NCBI GenBank assembly: GCA_027457185.1
Contig: DAIDTN010000054.1
Span: 1-6,859, forward strand
DNA length: 6,859 nt
Direction: 5' to 3'
Source of the DNA: Burkholderiales bacterium
GTDB taxonomy: Bacteria; Pseudomonadota; Gammaproteobacteria; Burkholderiales; SG8-39
In this document: positions 1-6,728 of the stretch, in pieces
Layout of the letters: each line of letters opens with the position of its first letter
Numbering within the stretch: the first letter of the stretch is position 1
Notes under the pieces: generated by a model
What the model was told of the DNA's origin: nothing
Database searches by the model: none
What the model saw: only the letters and a program-made list of their open reading frames with translations
Made by a program: the position numbers and the translations under genes

Positions 1-101
1 TTGGGCGCGGCGCCGAAGCGCGTCGCTGCGCCGGAAAAGATCTTCGACACGGTCGACAGCTGCGCGTGGGTCTCGAGACCGATAACGGTTTCCCAGTCCA
101 T
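1..101 (-). CDS. gatB: Asp/Glu-tRNA amidotransferase subunit B, N-terminal fragment
   Basis: This is the first 33 codons of GatB, running off the left edge of the window. GatB is the kinase-like subunit of GatCAB. It binds the misacylated tRNA, activates the glutamate or aspartate side chain with ATP and receives ammonia from GatA. The visible peptide starts MDWETVIGLETHAQLS and continues through KIFSG to FGAAP, the highly conserved opening of the family. Glu10 and His12, in the GLETH motif, match the acidic and histidine residues that bind Mg2+ in known GatB structures (family knowledge). The ATG at 101-99 lies 3 nt after the gatA TAG, so translation is probably coupled. A purine-rich GGGGTGGA stretch inside the end of gatA can serve as its ribosome binding site. 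The kinase core, cradle and tail domains lie outside the window. Confidence 0.96.
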   Translation of the reverse strand, partial: MDWETVIGLETHAQLSTVSKIFSGAATRFGAAP

Positions 102-104
102 CGC

Positions 105-1583
<1,479 letters not shown>

Positions 1584-1600
1584 TTGGGCGCGCGGCGCGC

Positions 1601-1638
1601 GACCCGCTGCGCATGCAGTCCGGGTCCCGCGTCGCGGG
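1601..1638 (-). promoter_or_regulatory. GC-rich stem-loops in the gatC-gatA spacer
   Basis: The 57-nt spacer contains two overlapping inverted repeats. The larger (1601-1626) pairs GACCCGCTGC with GCAG and CGGGTC: ten base pairs, a GCAT loop and a 2-nt bulge at 1619-1620. The second (1626-1638) is a perfect palindrome, CCCGCG-T-CGCGGG, just after the gatC stop. They share base 1626. A third pairing, CGCGAC with GTCGCG in the transcript, would compete with both. No T-tract follows, so this is not an ordinary terminator. It lies directly upstream of a gatA start without a ribosome binding site, so an influence on gatA translation or on mRNA processing is possible. The role is inference. Confidence 0.5.
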
Positions 1639-1640
1639 TG

Positions 1641-1928
1641 TTATTCGATCACTTTCGGCACCAGGTACAGCCCATCCTCCACCTGCGGCGCGATCGACTG
1701 GTACAGTGCGTGCTGGTCGGCTTCGGCGACCCGATCCTCGCGCAATCGCTGCGCCACGTCCTGGGCGTGCGCCATCGGCGCGACGCCCTCGGTATCGACC
1801 GACTGCATCTGCTCGATCAGCTTGAAAATGCCGTTCAGCTGGCCCTGCGCAGCCTCCGCCTCGGCATCAGTAATTTCGATGCGCGCGAGCCAGGCGACCC
1901 GTTTGACCTCCGGCAAAGACAGGGACAT
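1641..1928 (-). CDS. gatC: Asp/Glu-tRNA amidotransferase subunit C
   Basis: GatC is the small subunit that wraps around GatA and holds the GatA-GatB interface together; it has no catalytic site. The 95-residue length is standard. The sequence opens MSLSLPEVKRVAWLARIEIT, has a helical middle with LNGIFKLIEQMQSVDTEGVAP (about 31-51), and ends in a LYLVPKVIE tail that fits the family's VP(K/R)V(I/L)E ending. It is the first gene of the gatCAB operon. The ATG at 1928-1926 has no clear Shine-Dalgarno sequence, but its leader is AT-rich and short, about 28 nt if the -10 box at 1969-1964 is used. Translation through a weakly structured leader is likely. The gene diverges from mreB, with only 80 nt between the two start codons. 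Confidence 0.97.
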   Translation of the reverse strand: MSLSLPEVKRVAWLARIEITDAEAEAAQGQLNGIFKLIEQMQSVDTEGVAPMAHAQDVAQRLREDRVAEADQHALYQSIAPQVEDGLYLVPKVIE

Positions 1929-1939
1929 GGAATTTGCGC

Positions 1940-1962
1940 TTAAATGGTGCGTTAAAGTGCGG
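1940..1962. repeat. imperfect tandem repeat in the divergent promoter
   Basis: TTAAATGGTGCG (1940-1951) is followed directly by TTAAAGTGCGG (1952-1962), two near-copies offset by 12 nt. A related TTGCGC lies just before them at 1934-1939. The pair covers the spacer of the proposed mreB promoter and the predicted gatC transcription start, where a regulator could act on both operons. It may also be chance in a short AT-rich stretch. Confidence 0.35.
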
Positions 1963-1968
1963 TATTAT
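1940..1968 (+). promoter_or_regulatory. candidate sigma-70 promoter for mreB
   Basis: TTAAAT at 1940-1945 (3 of 6 matches to the -35 consensus) is separated by 17 nt from TATTAT at 1963-1968 (5 of 6 matches to the -10 consensus). The predicted start point is near 1975, leaving a leader of about 34 nt before the mreB ATG. An alternative -10, TATAAC at 1966-1971, has no matching -35. The promoter lies between two divergent housekeeping operons, where one for mreB is expected. Confidence 0.45.
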
Positions 1969-1969
1969 A
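1964..1969 (-). promoter_or_regulatory. candidate -10 box for gatCAB
   Basis: Read on the minus strand, 1969-1964 is TATAAT, an exact match to the sigma-70 -10 consensus, 35 nt upstream of the gatC start. Transcription would begin near 1957, giving a leader of roughly 28 nt. I find no good -35 hexamer at 16-18 nt spacing; around 1987-1992 the strand reads CCGAAT. The promoter may therefore depend on an activator or be weak. It overlaps the opposite-strand -10 box. Confidence 0.5.
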
Positions 1970-1995
1970 ACGTATTTACCAGCCACATTCGGATT

Positions 1996-1999
1996 GGAA
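1996..1999 (+). promoter_or_regulatory. ribosome binding site of mreB
   Basis: GGAA at 1996-1999, with a second GGA at 1991-1993, sits 9 nt before the ATG at 2009. This supports the internal ATG as the real mreB start, rather than the TTG at 1934, which lies upstream of the predicted transcription start. Confidence 0.5.
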
Positions 2000-2008
2000 C
2001 ACTATCAA

Positions 2009-3052
2009 ATGTTCGCATTTTTACGCGGTTATTTTTCCGATGACCTGGCCATCGACCTGGGCACCGCCAACACCCTGATCTACGTGCGCGGCAAGGGCAT
2101 CGTGCTCGACGAACCTTCGGTGGTCGCCATCCGTCAGGAAGGCGGCCCCAGCGGCAAGAAGACGATTCAGGCAGTGGGCAAGGAAGCGAAACAAATGCTC
2201 GGCAAAACGCCGGGCAATATCGTCGCCATCCGTCCGATGAAGGACGGCGTGATCGCGGACTTCACCGTGACCGAACAGATGCTGAAGCTGTTCATCAAGA
2301 AGGTGCACGTCTCGCGCCTGCTTTCGCCCAGCCCGCGCATCATCATCTGCGTGCCCTGCGGCTCGACCCAGGTCGAGCGGCGCGCGATCCGCGAGTCGGC
2401 GATAGGCGCCGGCGCGTCGCAGGTTTTCCTGATCGAGGAACCGATGGCCGCGGCGATCGGCGCCGATCTCCCGGTGGCCGAGGCGACCGGCTCGATGGTG
2501 GTGGACATCGGCGGCGGCACCACCGAGGTAGGCGTAATCTCGCTCGGCGGCATGGTGTACGCGGGCAGCGTGCGCGTAGGCGGCGACAAGTTCGACGAAG
2601 CGATCATCAACTACATCCGCCGCAACTACGGCATGCTCATCGGCGAAGCCACTGCGGAAAAAATAAAGAAGGAAATCGGTTCCGCCTTCCCCGGTTCGGA
2701 AGTGCGCGAAATGGAAGTGAAAGGGCGCAACCTCGCCGAAGGCATCCCGCGCAGTTTCACCATTTCCTCGAACGAGATCCTGGAGGCGCTCACCGATCCG
2801 CTGAACAGCATCGTCAGCGCGGTGAAATCCGCTCTCGAGCACACCCCGCCGGAACTGGGCGCGGACATCGCCGAAAAAGGCATGGTGCTCACCGGCGGTG
2901 GCGCGCTGTTGCGCGACATCGACCGCCTGCTGATGGAGGAAACCGGGCTGCCGGTGATCGTGGCCGACGATCCGCTCACCTGCGTGGTGCGCGGTTCGGG
3001 CCTGGCGCTGGAAAAAATGGACAAGCTCGCCTCCATCTTCACCAATGACTGA
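2009..3052 (+). CDS. mreB: rod shape-determining protein MreB (bacterial actin)
   Basis: MreB is an actin-family ATPase that forms short antiparallel filaments on the inner face of the cytoplasmic membrane and orients the Rod complex. From the ATG at 2009 the protein has 347 residues, the usual length. The actin-fold nucleotide motifs are present: phosphate-1 DLGTANT (16-22), phosphate-2 DIGGGTTE (166-173), connect-1 EEPMAAAIG (143-151) and the adenosine loop LTGGGALL (294-301). The opening MFAFLRGYFSDD resembles the short amphipathic membrane-binding segment of MreB from Gram-negative bacteria. The frame continues upstream to a TTG at 1934, but those 25 codons cross the predicted promoter and do not look like MreB, so ATG 2009 is chosen. 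It is the first gene of the cell-shape operon and diverges from gatC. Confidence 0.98.
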   Translation: MFAFLRGYFSDDLAIDLGTANTLIYVRGKGIVLDEPSVVAIRQEGGPSGKKTIQAVGKEAKQMLGKTPGNIVAIRPMKDGVIADFTVTEQMLKLFIKKVHVSRLLSPSPRIIICVPCGSTQVERRAIRESAIGAGASQVFLIEEPMAAAIGADLPVAEATGSMVVDIGGGTTEVGVISLGGMVYAGSVRVGGDKFDEAIINYIRRNYGMLIGEATAEKIKKEIGSAFPGSEVREMEVKGRNLAEGIPRSFTISSNEILEALTDPLNSIVSAVKSALEHTPPELGADIAEKGMVLTGGGALLRDIDRLLMEETGLPVIVADDPLTCVVRGSGLALEKMDKLASIFTND

Positions 3053-3074
3053 ACCCGGCCATGGGTGAGGGGCA

Positions 3075-3131
3075 ATGATCAAAGGCGGGGTTCGCCGCCC
3101 GATTCATCGCCCGGCTCGCGTCACCCTCTAG
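3075..3131 (+). CDS. possible 18-residue leader peptide upstream of mreC
   Basis: An 18-codon open frame, MIKGGVRRPIHRPARVTL, begins at an ATG preceded by purine-rich GGTGAGGGG (3064-3072), one of the better ribosome binding sites in the window. It ends in TAG at 3129-3131, 7 nt before the mreC GTG, which has no binding site of its own. That spacing would allow ribosomes finishing the leader to restart on mreC. The peptide is arginine-rich and I recognise no family. A 5-bp GC stem-loop lies inside the frame. A chance open frame is the main alternative. Confidence 0.3.
   Translation: MIKGGVRRPIHRPARVTL
3084..3099 (+). promoter_or_regulatory. small GC stem-loop between mreB and mreC
   Basis: GGCGG (3084-3088) pairs with CCGCC (3095-3099) around a six-base GGTTCG loop. 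No T-tract follows (next bases CGATTC), so it is unlikely to end transcription. It could be a processing or mRNA-stability element between mreB and mreC, which may help set the higher level of MreB relative to MreC. The role is inferred. Confidence 0.35.
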
Positions 3132-3138
3132 CGCCTGC

Positions 3139-4044
3139 GTGGAACATCAGCCGCCACCATTCTTCAATCGCGGCCCGGCGCCCCTGGTGCGCCTCACCTT
3201 TTTCGCGTCGCTCGCAATCCTGGTGATGGTGCTCGATGCGCGTTTTCGCTATGCCGACAACGTGCGCCAGGTGGTCGCGCTCGCCGCCTATCCGCTGGAG
3301 CGCATCGCGATGGCACCGGTGGACCTGTTCCATGGCACAGTCAATTATTTCAGCACCACCGCGGCGCTGCGCGCGGAGAACGCGGAGCTCAAGATGAAAC
3401 AGTTGCGGGCGGCGCCGGAACTGCTGCAGCTCCAGGCGTTGGAAGAGGAAAACAAGCAGCTGCGCCGCGTGCTCGACGCGCAGCAGCGGCTGCCACGCAA
3501 GTCCGTATTCGCCGAGATTCTCTACGCCGCGCGCGACCCGTTCTCGCGCAAGGTGGTCATCGACAAGGGTTCGCAGAAAGGCATCCAGGCCGGCGAGCCG
3601 GTGATCGACGATGTCGGCGTGATCGGCCAGGTGACGCGCGTGTACCCGCTCATGAGCGAAGTGACGCTGCTCACGGACAAGGACCAGGCGATCCCGCTGC
3701 AGGTGCTCAGAACCGGGTTGCGCGCGGTCGCCTATGGCGGCGCCGAGGGCGGCATGCTTGACCTGCGCTTCATGCCGTCGAACGCGGACATCAGGAACGG
3801 AGACGTTCTGGTCACCTCGGGCATCGATGGGACTTACCCGCCGGGGCTGCCGGTGGCCACGGTGGCGCGCGTCGAACGCGATGCGGCCTATGCGTTTGCC
3901 AAGGTCACGCTCGCGCCGACCGCTGGCATCGACCGCTATCGCCAGGTGCTGGTGCTGTCGAACGAGGCGAAAGCGCCCCCGCCAGAAGCCGAGCATCCGG
4001 CGCAAGAATCGCCAAAACCGAAGCGCCAGCGCAAGGCCGGATAA
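3139..4044 (+). CDS. mreC: rod shape-determining protein MreC
   Basis: MreC is a bitopic inner-membrane protein whose periplasmic domain self-associates and binds PBP2, activating the PBP2-RodA pair. The 301-residue protein has a short cytoplasmic N-terminus (MEHQPPPFFNRGPAPLVR), one membrane helix at about 19-33, a coiled coil at about 72-113 rich in Glu, Lys and Leu, and the two-barrel MreC core at about 122-275. Core signatures include VIDKGSQKGIQAGEPV and LVTSGIDGTYPPGLPVA. The C-terminal tail (about 278-301) is rich in Pro, Glu and Lys and probably disordered. Translation starts at GTG 3139: no other start codon exists in frame back to a stop at 3076-3078, and the sequence from this codon matches the family. 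There is no Shine-Dalgarno sequence, so coupling to the small upstream frame at 3075-3131 is possible. mreD follows after 1 nt. Confidence 0.97.
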   Translation: MEHQPPPFFNRGPAPLVRLTFFASLAILVMVLDARFRYADNVRQVVALAAYPLERIAMAPVDLFHGTVNYFSTTAALRAENAELKMKQLRAAPELLQLQALEEENKQLRRVLDAQQRLPRKSVFAEILYAARDPFSRKVVIDKGSQKGIQAGEPVIDDVGVIGQVTRVYPLMSEVTLLTDKDQAIPLQVLRTGLRAVAYGGAEGGMLDLRFMPSNADIRNGDVLVTSGIDGTYPPGLPVATVARVERDAAYAFAKVTLAPTAGIDRYRQVLVLSNEAKAPPPEAEHPAQESPKPKRQRKAG

Positions 4045-4045
4045 G

Positions 4046-4567
4046 GTGCAACTGCAGCCGCATCCACAGCGCATCCTGTTGCCCGCCAAAGTCAGCTTCA
4101 TCGCGCTGACCCTGGCGCTGGGGCTGCTGTTCGACCTGCTGCCCTGGGGTCAAATCGCAGTCGTGCCGGACCTCACTGCGGTGGTGCTCGCCTTCTGGTG
4201 CATTCATCAGCCGCGCCGGGTCGGCATCGCTGTCGCCTGGACCCTGGGCCTGTTGATCGATGTCGGCAACGGCGCATTGCTCGGCCAGCACGCGCTCGGC
4301 TACTCGGTTCTCGCGTTTCTCGCTTTTGCGGTGCACCGGCGCATCCTCTGGTTTCCGCCGTGGCAGGAGGCACTGCAACTGCTGCCCTTGTTGTTGTCGA
4401 CACGGTTGCTGATGCTGGTGATACGGATTTTCGCCGGCGCCGACTTTCCCGGCTGGACCTATTTCGCCGGCTGTTTCATCAGCGCGGCGCTGTGGCCGGT
4501 GTTGAGTTTTCTGCTACTGCTGCCGCAGCGGCAAGCGGAAACAATCGATGAGAACAGGCCGATCTAG
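4046..4567 (+). CDS. mreD: rod shape-determining protein MreD
   Basis: MreD is a small polytopic inner-membrane protein of the Rod complex that works with MreC to control PBP2. The 173-residue product is very hydrophobic, with about five to six membrane segments, at roughly 12-31, 38-52, 60-73, 84-97, 108-129 and 138-160. Family-like landmarks are DLLPWG (30-35), the PDLTAVVLAFW stretch and HQPRRVG (54-60), followed by GLLIDV (68-73). The start is GTG at 4046, one base after the mreC TAA. AAGG at 4033-4036 inside the end of mreC lies 9 nt upstream and can serve as ribosome binding site. The frame is open further upstream, but that part overlaps mreC out of frame and is not MreD-like. Translation is probably coupled to mreC. 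The protein ends in a short polar tail, and mrdA follows only after 132 nt. Confidence 0.95.
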   Translation: MQLQPHPQRILLPAKVSFIALTLALGLLFDLLPWGQIAVVPDLTAVVLAFWCIHQPRRVGIAVAWTLGLLIDVGNGALLGQHALGYSVLAFLAFAVHRRILWFPPWQEALQLLPLLLSTRLLMLVIRIFAGADFPGWTYFAGCFISAALWPVLSFLLLLPQRQAETIDENRPI

Positions 4568-4699
4568 ATGCTGCAAACCGGCAGATGAAGTCTGAAGAAA
4601 GCCGTTCGGCACGCCACCAATCCGCCTGTATATCGCGCGCTCCCCGTGCTCGGCGCGGGTTTGCGTCTGGTTCCTAGCCTTTAGTTTGTCGCCACCGGG
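4568..4699 (+). other. mreD-mrdA spacer, no confident gene
   Basis: This is a 132-nt spacer in an otherwise compact operon. It has no clear terminator and only weak promoter-like sequence: TATATC at 4629-4634 lacks a convincing -35, and TTGCGT at 4661-4666 lacks a well-spaced -10. A CGCGC/GCGCG inverted repeat (about 4634-4657) is weak. Two tiny frames chain through it: six codons from an ATG at 4568, directly after the mreD stop, overlapping by ATGA a 30-codon frame at 4585-4677 (MKSEESRSARHQS...). Neither has a ribosome binding site, so neither is called a gene. Confidence 0.5.
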
Positions 4700-6598
4700 A
4701 TGCGTTTAACCGAATTCAAGGATCATCAGCAAGAATTGCATTCCTTCCGCCTGCGCATCGGCATCGCCGGAGGGGTCGTAGTCGCCGCATTTTCACTGCT
4801 GCTGCTGCGTTTCGTCTACCTGCAGATAGTGCAGTATGACTACTACCACACCAAGGCCGAGGACAACCGTATCTCGATCGTGCCCATCATGCCCAACCGC
4901 GGACTCATTCTGGACCGCAGCGGCATCGTGCTGGCGCGCAACTATTCGGCTTACACCCTGGAAATTTTCCCGGGCGAGGTCACCGATCTGGAGAAAACCA
5001 TCGACGAGCTTGCAAGCATCGTCGAGATCCGCCCGAGCGATCGCATCCGCTTCAAGCGTCTTTTGATCGAATCCAAGGGAGCCGACAGCGTGCCGATCCG
5101 CACGCGCCTGACCGACGAGGAGGTGGCCAAGTTCGCCGTCAACCGTTACCGCTTTCCTGGCGTCGACATCCGGGCGCGGCTGTTCCGCCAATACCCCCTG
5201 AAGGAGATCGCTTCGCACGTGATCGGCTACATAGGCCGCATCAACGAGCGCGACGCCAAGCGCATCGACGACGAAGGCCTTAGCGCCAACTACAAGGGCA
5301 CGGACCACATCGGCAAGACCGGGCTGGAGCAAAGCTACGAGAACGAACTGCACGGCAACACCGGCTACGAGCAGGTCGAGGTGGACTCCGCCGGCCGCGG
5401 CGTGAGAACCCTGTCGCGCACCCCCGCCACCACGGGCGACAACCTGGTGCTGACGCTGGACATCAAGCTGCAGCAGGTAGCGGAGCAGGCCTTCGGCGAC
5501 AACCGCGGCGCGCTGGTGGCCATCGACCCGGCCACCGGTGGCATCCTTGCCTTCGTTTCCAAACCAGGCTTCGACCCCAACCTGTTCGTCGACGGCATCG
5601 ACCCGGCGAACTGGGATGCGCTCAACAACTCGCCGGATCGCCCGATGGTGGACCGCGCGCTGGCCGGAACCTATCCGCCCGGTTCCACCTTCAAACCCTA
5701 CATGGCGCTGGCAGCGCTGCAGTTGGGTAAACGCACGCCGCAGTTTACGATCAATGATCCCGGCTATTTCCAGTTCGGCGGTCACCGCTTCCACGACGAC
5801 AAACCGGGCGGCCACGGCGTGGTCGATATGTACAAGTCCCTGGTCGTTTCCTGCGATACCTATTACTACATGCTCGCCAACGATATGGGCATAGACAATA
5901 TCGCGCGCTTCATCGGCCAGTTCGGCTTTGGCGCGAAAACCGGCATCGACATCGAAGGCGAGGCTACAGGCGTGCTGCCCTCGCCGGAGTGGAAACGCAG
6001 GCACTTCAGCAAGCCAGAACAGCAGAAGTGGTATGCCGGCGAAACGATCAGCGTCGGTATCGGCCAGGGCTACAACGCCTACACTCCGCTGCAGATGGCG
6101 CAGGCGATGGCGACGCTCGCCAACAACGGCGTCATGTACCGCCCGCACCTGGTCGACTACGTCGAGAACATCCGCACCGGCGAGCGCACCCGGATCGAAC
6201 CAAAACTCGTGCGTACCATACCGTTGAAGCCGGAGAACCTCGAGGTTGTCAAACACGCACTGGCCGGCGTAAATATCGAGGGCACGGGCGCGCGCGCCTT
6301 CGCCGGGGCCGAATACACCAGCGCCGGCAAGACCGGCACGGCGCAAGTCGTGGCGTTAAAGCCGCACGAAAAATACGACGAGAAGCGCGTAACGGAGCGC
6401 CACCGCGATCACGCGCTGTTCGTCGCTTTCGCGCCGCTGGAAAACCCTAAAATCGCGCTCGCGGTAGTGGTGGAAAATGGCGGTTTCGGCGCGGCCGCTG
6501 CGGCGCCGATCGCGCGCAAGGTGCTCGACTACTATCTGCTCGGCAAGAAGACCGACCAGCCTGCCGCCGCTGCTCCCGGAGAAAAAGGCGATGATTAG
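4700..6598 (+). CDS. mrdA: penicillin-binding protein 2, peptidoglycan transpeptidase
   Basis: PBP2 is the class B transpeptidase that cross-links new peptidoglycan during side-wall elongation; it works with the polymerase RodA and is activated by MreC. The 632-residue protein has a short cytoplasmic N-terminus, one membrane anchor at about 20-43, a dimerisation/pedestal region that begins with the NRGLILDRSGIVLA block (about 66-79), and a C-terminal penicillin-binding domain. All three active-site motifs are present: S329-T-F-K332 in YPPGSTFKP, S384-C-D386 in VSCDTYYY, and K544-T-G-T547 in SAGKTGTAQV. All are in family-standard contexts, so the enzyme should be active and beta-lactam sensitive. 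The ATG at 4700 is the first possible start, since an in-frame TAG lies at 4682-4684. Only GGG directly before the ATG hints at a ribosome binding site. Its last 8 nt overlap a small frame that runs to rodA. Confidence 0.98.
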   Translation: MRLTEFKDHQQELHSFRLRIGIAGGVVVAAFSLLLLRFVYLQIVQYDYYHTKAEDNRISIVPIMPNRGLILDRSGIVLARNYSAYTLEIFPGEVTDLEKTIDELASIVEIRPSDRIRFKRLLIESKGADSVPIRTRLTDEEVAKFAVNRYRFPGVDIRARLFRQYPLKEIASHVIGYIGRINERDAKRIDDEGLSANYKGTDHIGKTGLEQSYENELHGNTGYEQVEVDSAGRGVRTLSRTPATTGDNLVLTLDIKLQQVAEQAFGDNRGALVAIDPATGGILAFVSKPGFDPNLFVDGIDPANWDALNNSPDRPMVDRALAGTYPPGSTFKPYMALAALQLGKRTPQFTINDPGYFQFGGHRFHDDKPGGHGVVDMYKSLVVSCDTYYYMLANDMGIDNIARFIGQFGFGAKTGIDIEGEATGVLPSPEWKRRHFSKPEQQKWYAGETISVGIGQGYNAYTPLQMAQAMATLANNGVMYRPHLVDYVENIRTGERTRIEPKLVRTIPLKPENLEVVKHALAGVNIEGTGARAFAGAEYTSAGKTGTAQVVALKPHEKYDEKRVTERHRDHALFVAFAPLENPKIALAVVVENGGFGAAAAAPIARKVLDYYLLGKKTDQPAAAAPGEKGDD

Positions 6599-6728
6599 AT
6601 GTGTATTGAATAAGGACGCCAGGGCGGGAACGGAAGAGCCCCCGTGCCTTCCCTGGTCCTTTTTAAATTTCCCAAGCCAGCGGCTGTTGCGCCGGGCGCT
6701 ATGCGGCGGCAAGCAGGAATATCGTTGA
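6591..6728 (+). CDS. possible 45-residue small protein bridging mrdA and rodA
   Basis: A 45-codon open frame begins at an ATG (6591) that overlaps the last 8 nt of mrdA and ends in a TGA whose final A is the first base of the rodA ATG (TGATG). GGAG and AAGG in the end of mrdA (about 6578-6588) could act as ribosome binding site. The peptide starts MIRCVLNKDARAGTEEPPC and ends RALCGGKQEYR. It has three cysteines, no clear membrane helix and no family that I recognise. Its middle is encoded by the long palindrome at 6612-6661, so its composition may simply reflect that element. The overlaps at both ends fit a translational bridge to rodA, but chance cannot be excluded. Confidence 0.3.
   Translation: MIRCVLNKDARAGTEEPPCLPWSFLNFPSQRLLRRALCGGKQEYR
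6612..6664 (+). terminator. long hairpin plus T-tract between mrdA and rodA
   Basis: AAGGA (6612-6616) pairs with TCCTT (6657-6661), and CCAGGG (6619-6624) with CCCTGG (6651-6656), with a CG bulge between the two helices on the left arm. Pairing continues inward: GGG (6626-6628) with CCT (6647-6649, one G-U pair), then ACGG (6630-6633) with CCGT (6642-6645). Single C/T and A/G mismatches interrupt it, and an eight-base loop closes it. Five T's (6660-6664) and AAATTT follow. This has the form of an intrinsic terminator, yet it sits within an operon where rodA is expected to be co-transcribed with mrdA. Partial termination or attenuation is one reading; a dispersed REP-like palindrome is another. 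Confidence 0.6.
6715..6718 (+). promoter_or_regulatory. ribosome binding site of rodA
   Basis: AGGA at 6715-6718 lies 9 nt before the rodA ATG at 6728, a normal spacing. It makes rodA one of the few genes here with a clear site of its own and supports this start over the in-frame TTG directly before it. Confidence 0.6.

Noticed and set aside
1934..2008. 25-residue N-terminal extension of MreB from a TTG
   Set aside because: It covers the predicted promoter and leader, has no MreB similarity, and ATG 2009 has a ribosome binding site and the standard N-terminus.
2021..3082. 353-codon minus-strand frame opposite mreB
   Set aside because: It is a shadow of mreB codons, very rich in H, R, A and D, with no recognisable domain or plausible start region.
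3084..3099. Terminator between mreB and mreC
   Set aside because: The stem is short (5 bp) and no T-tract follows; it is kept only as a possible stability element.
3121..4101. 326-codon minus-strand frame opposite mreC
   Set aside because: It is antisense to an intact mreC, with histidine- and arginine-rich composition typical of GC shadows.
4629..4634. TATATC as a -10 box for a separate mrdA promoter
   Set aside because: It has only 4 of 6 matches, and the bases at -35 spacing (TTCGGC) are poor, so there is no reliable promoter.
4793..6346. 517-codon open frame on the minus strand opposite mrdA
   Set aside because: It lies wholly antisense to a complete PBP2 gene. High G+C with G/C-rich third positions keeps opposite-strand frames free of stops, and its translation (long runs of V, A, R, D, H) matches no family that I know.
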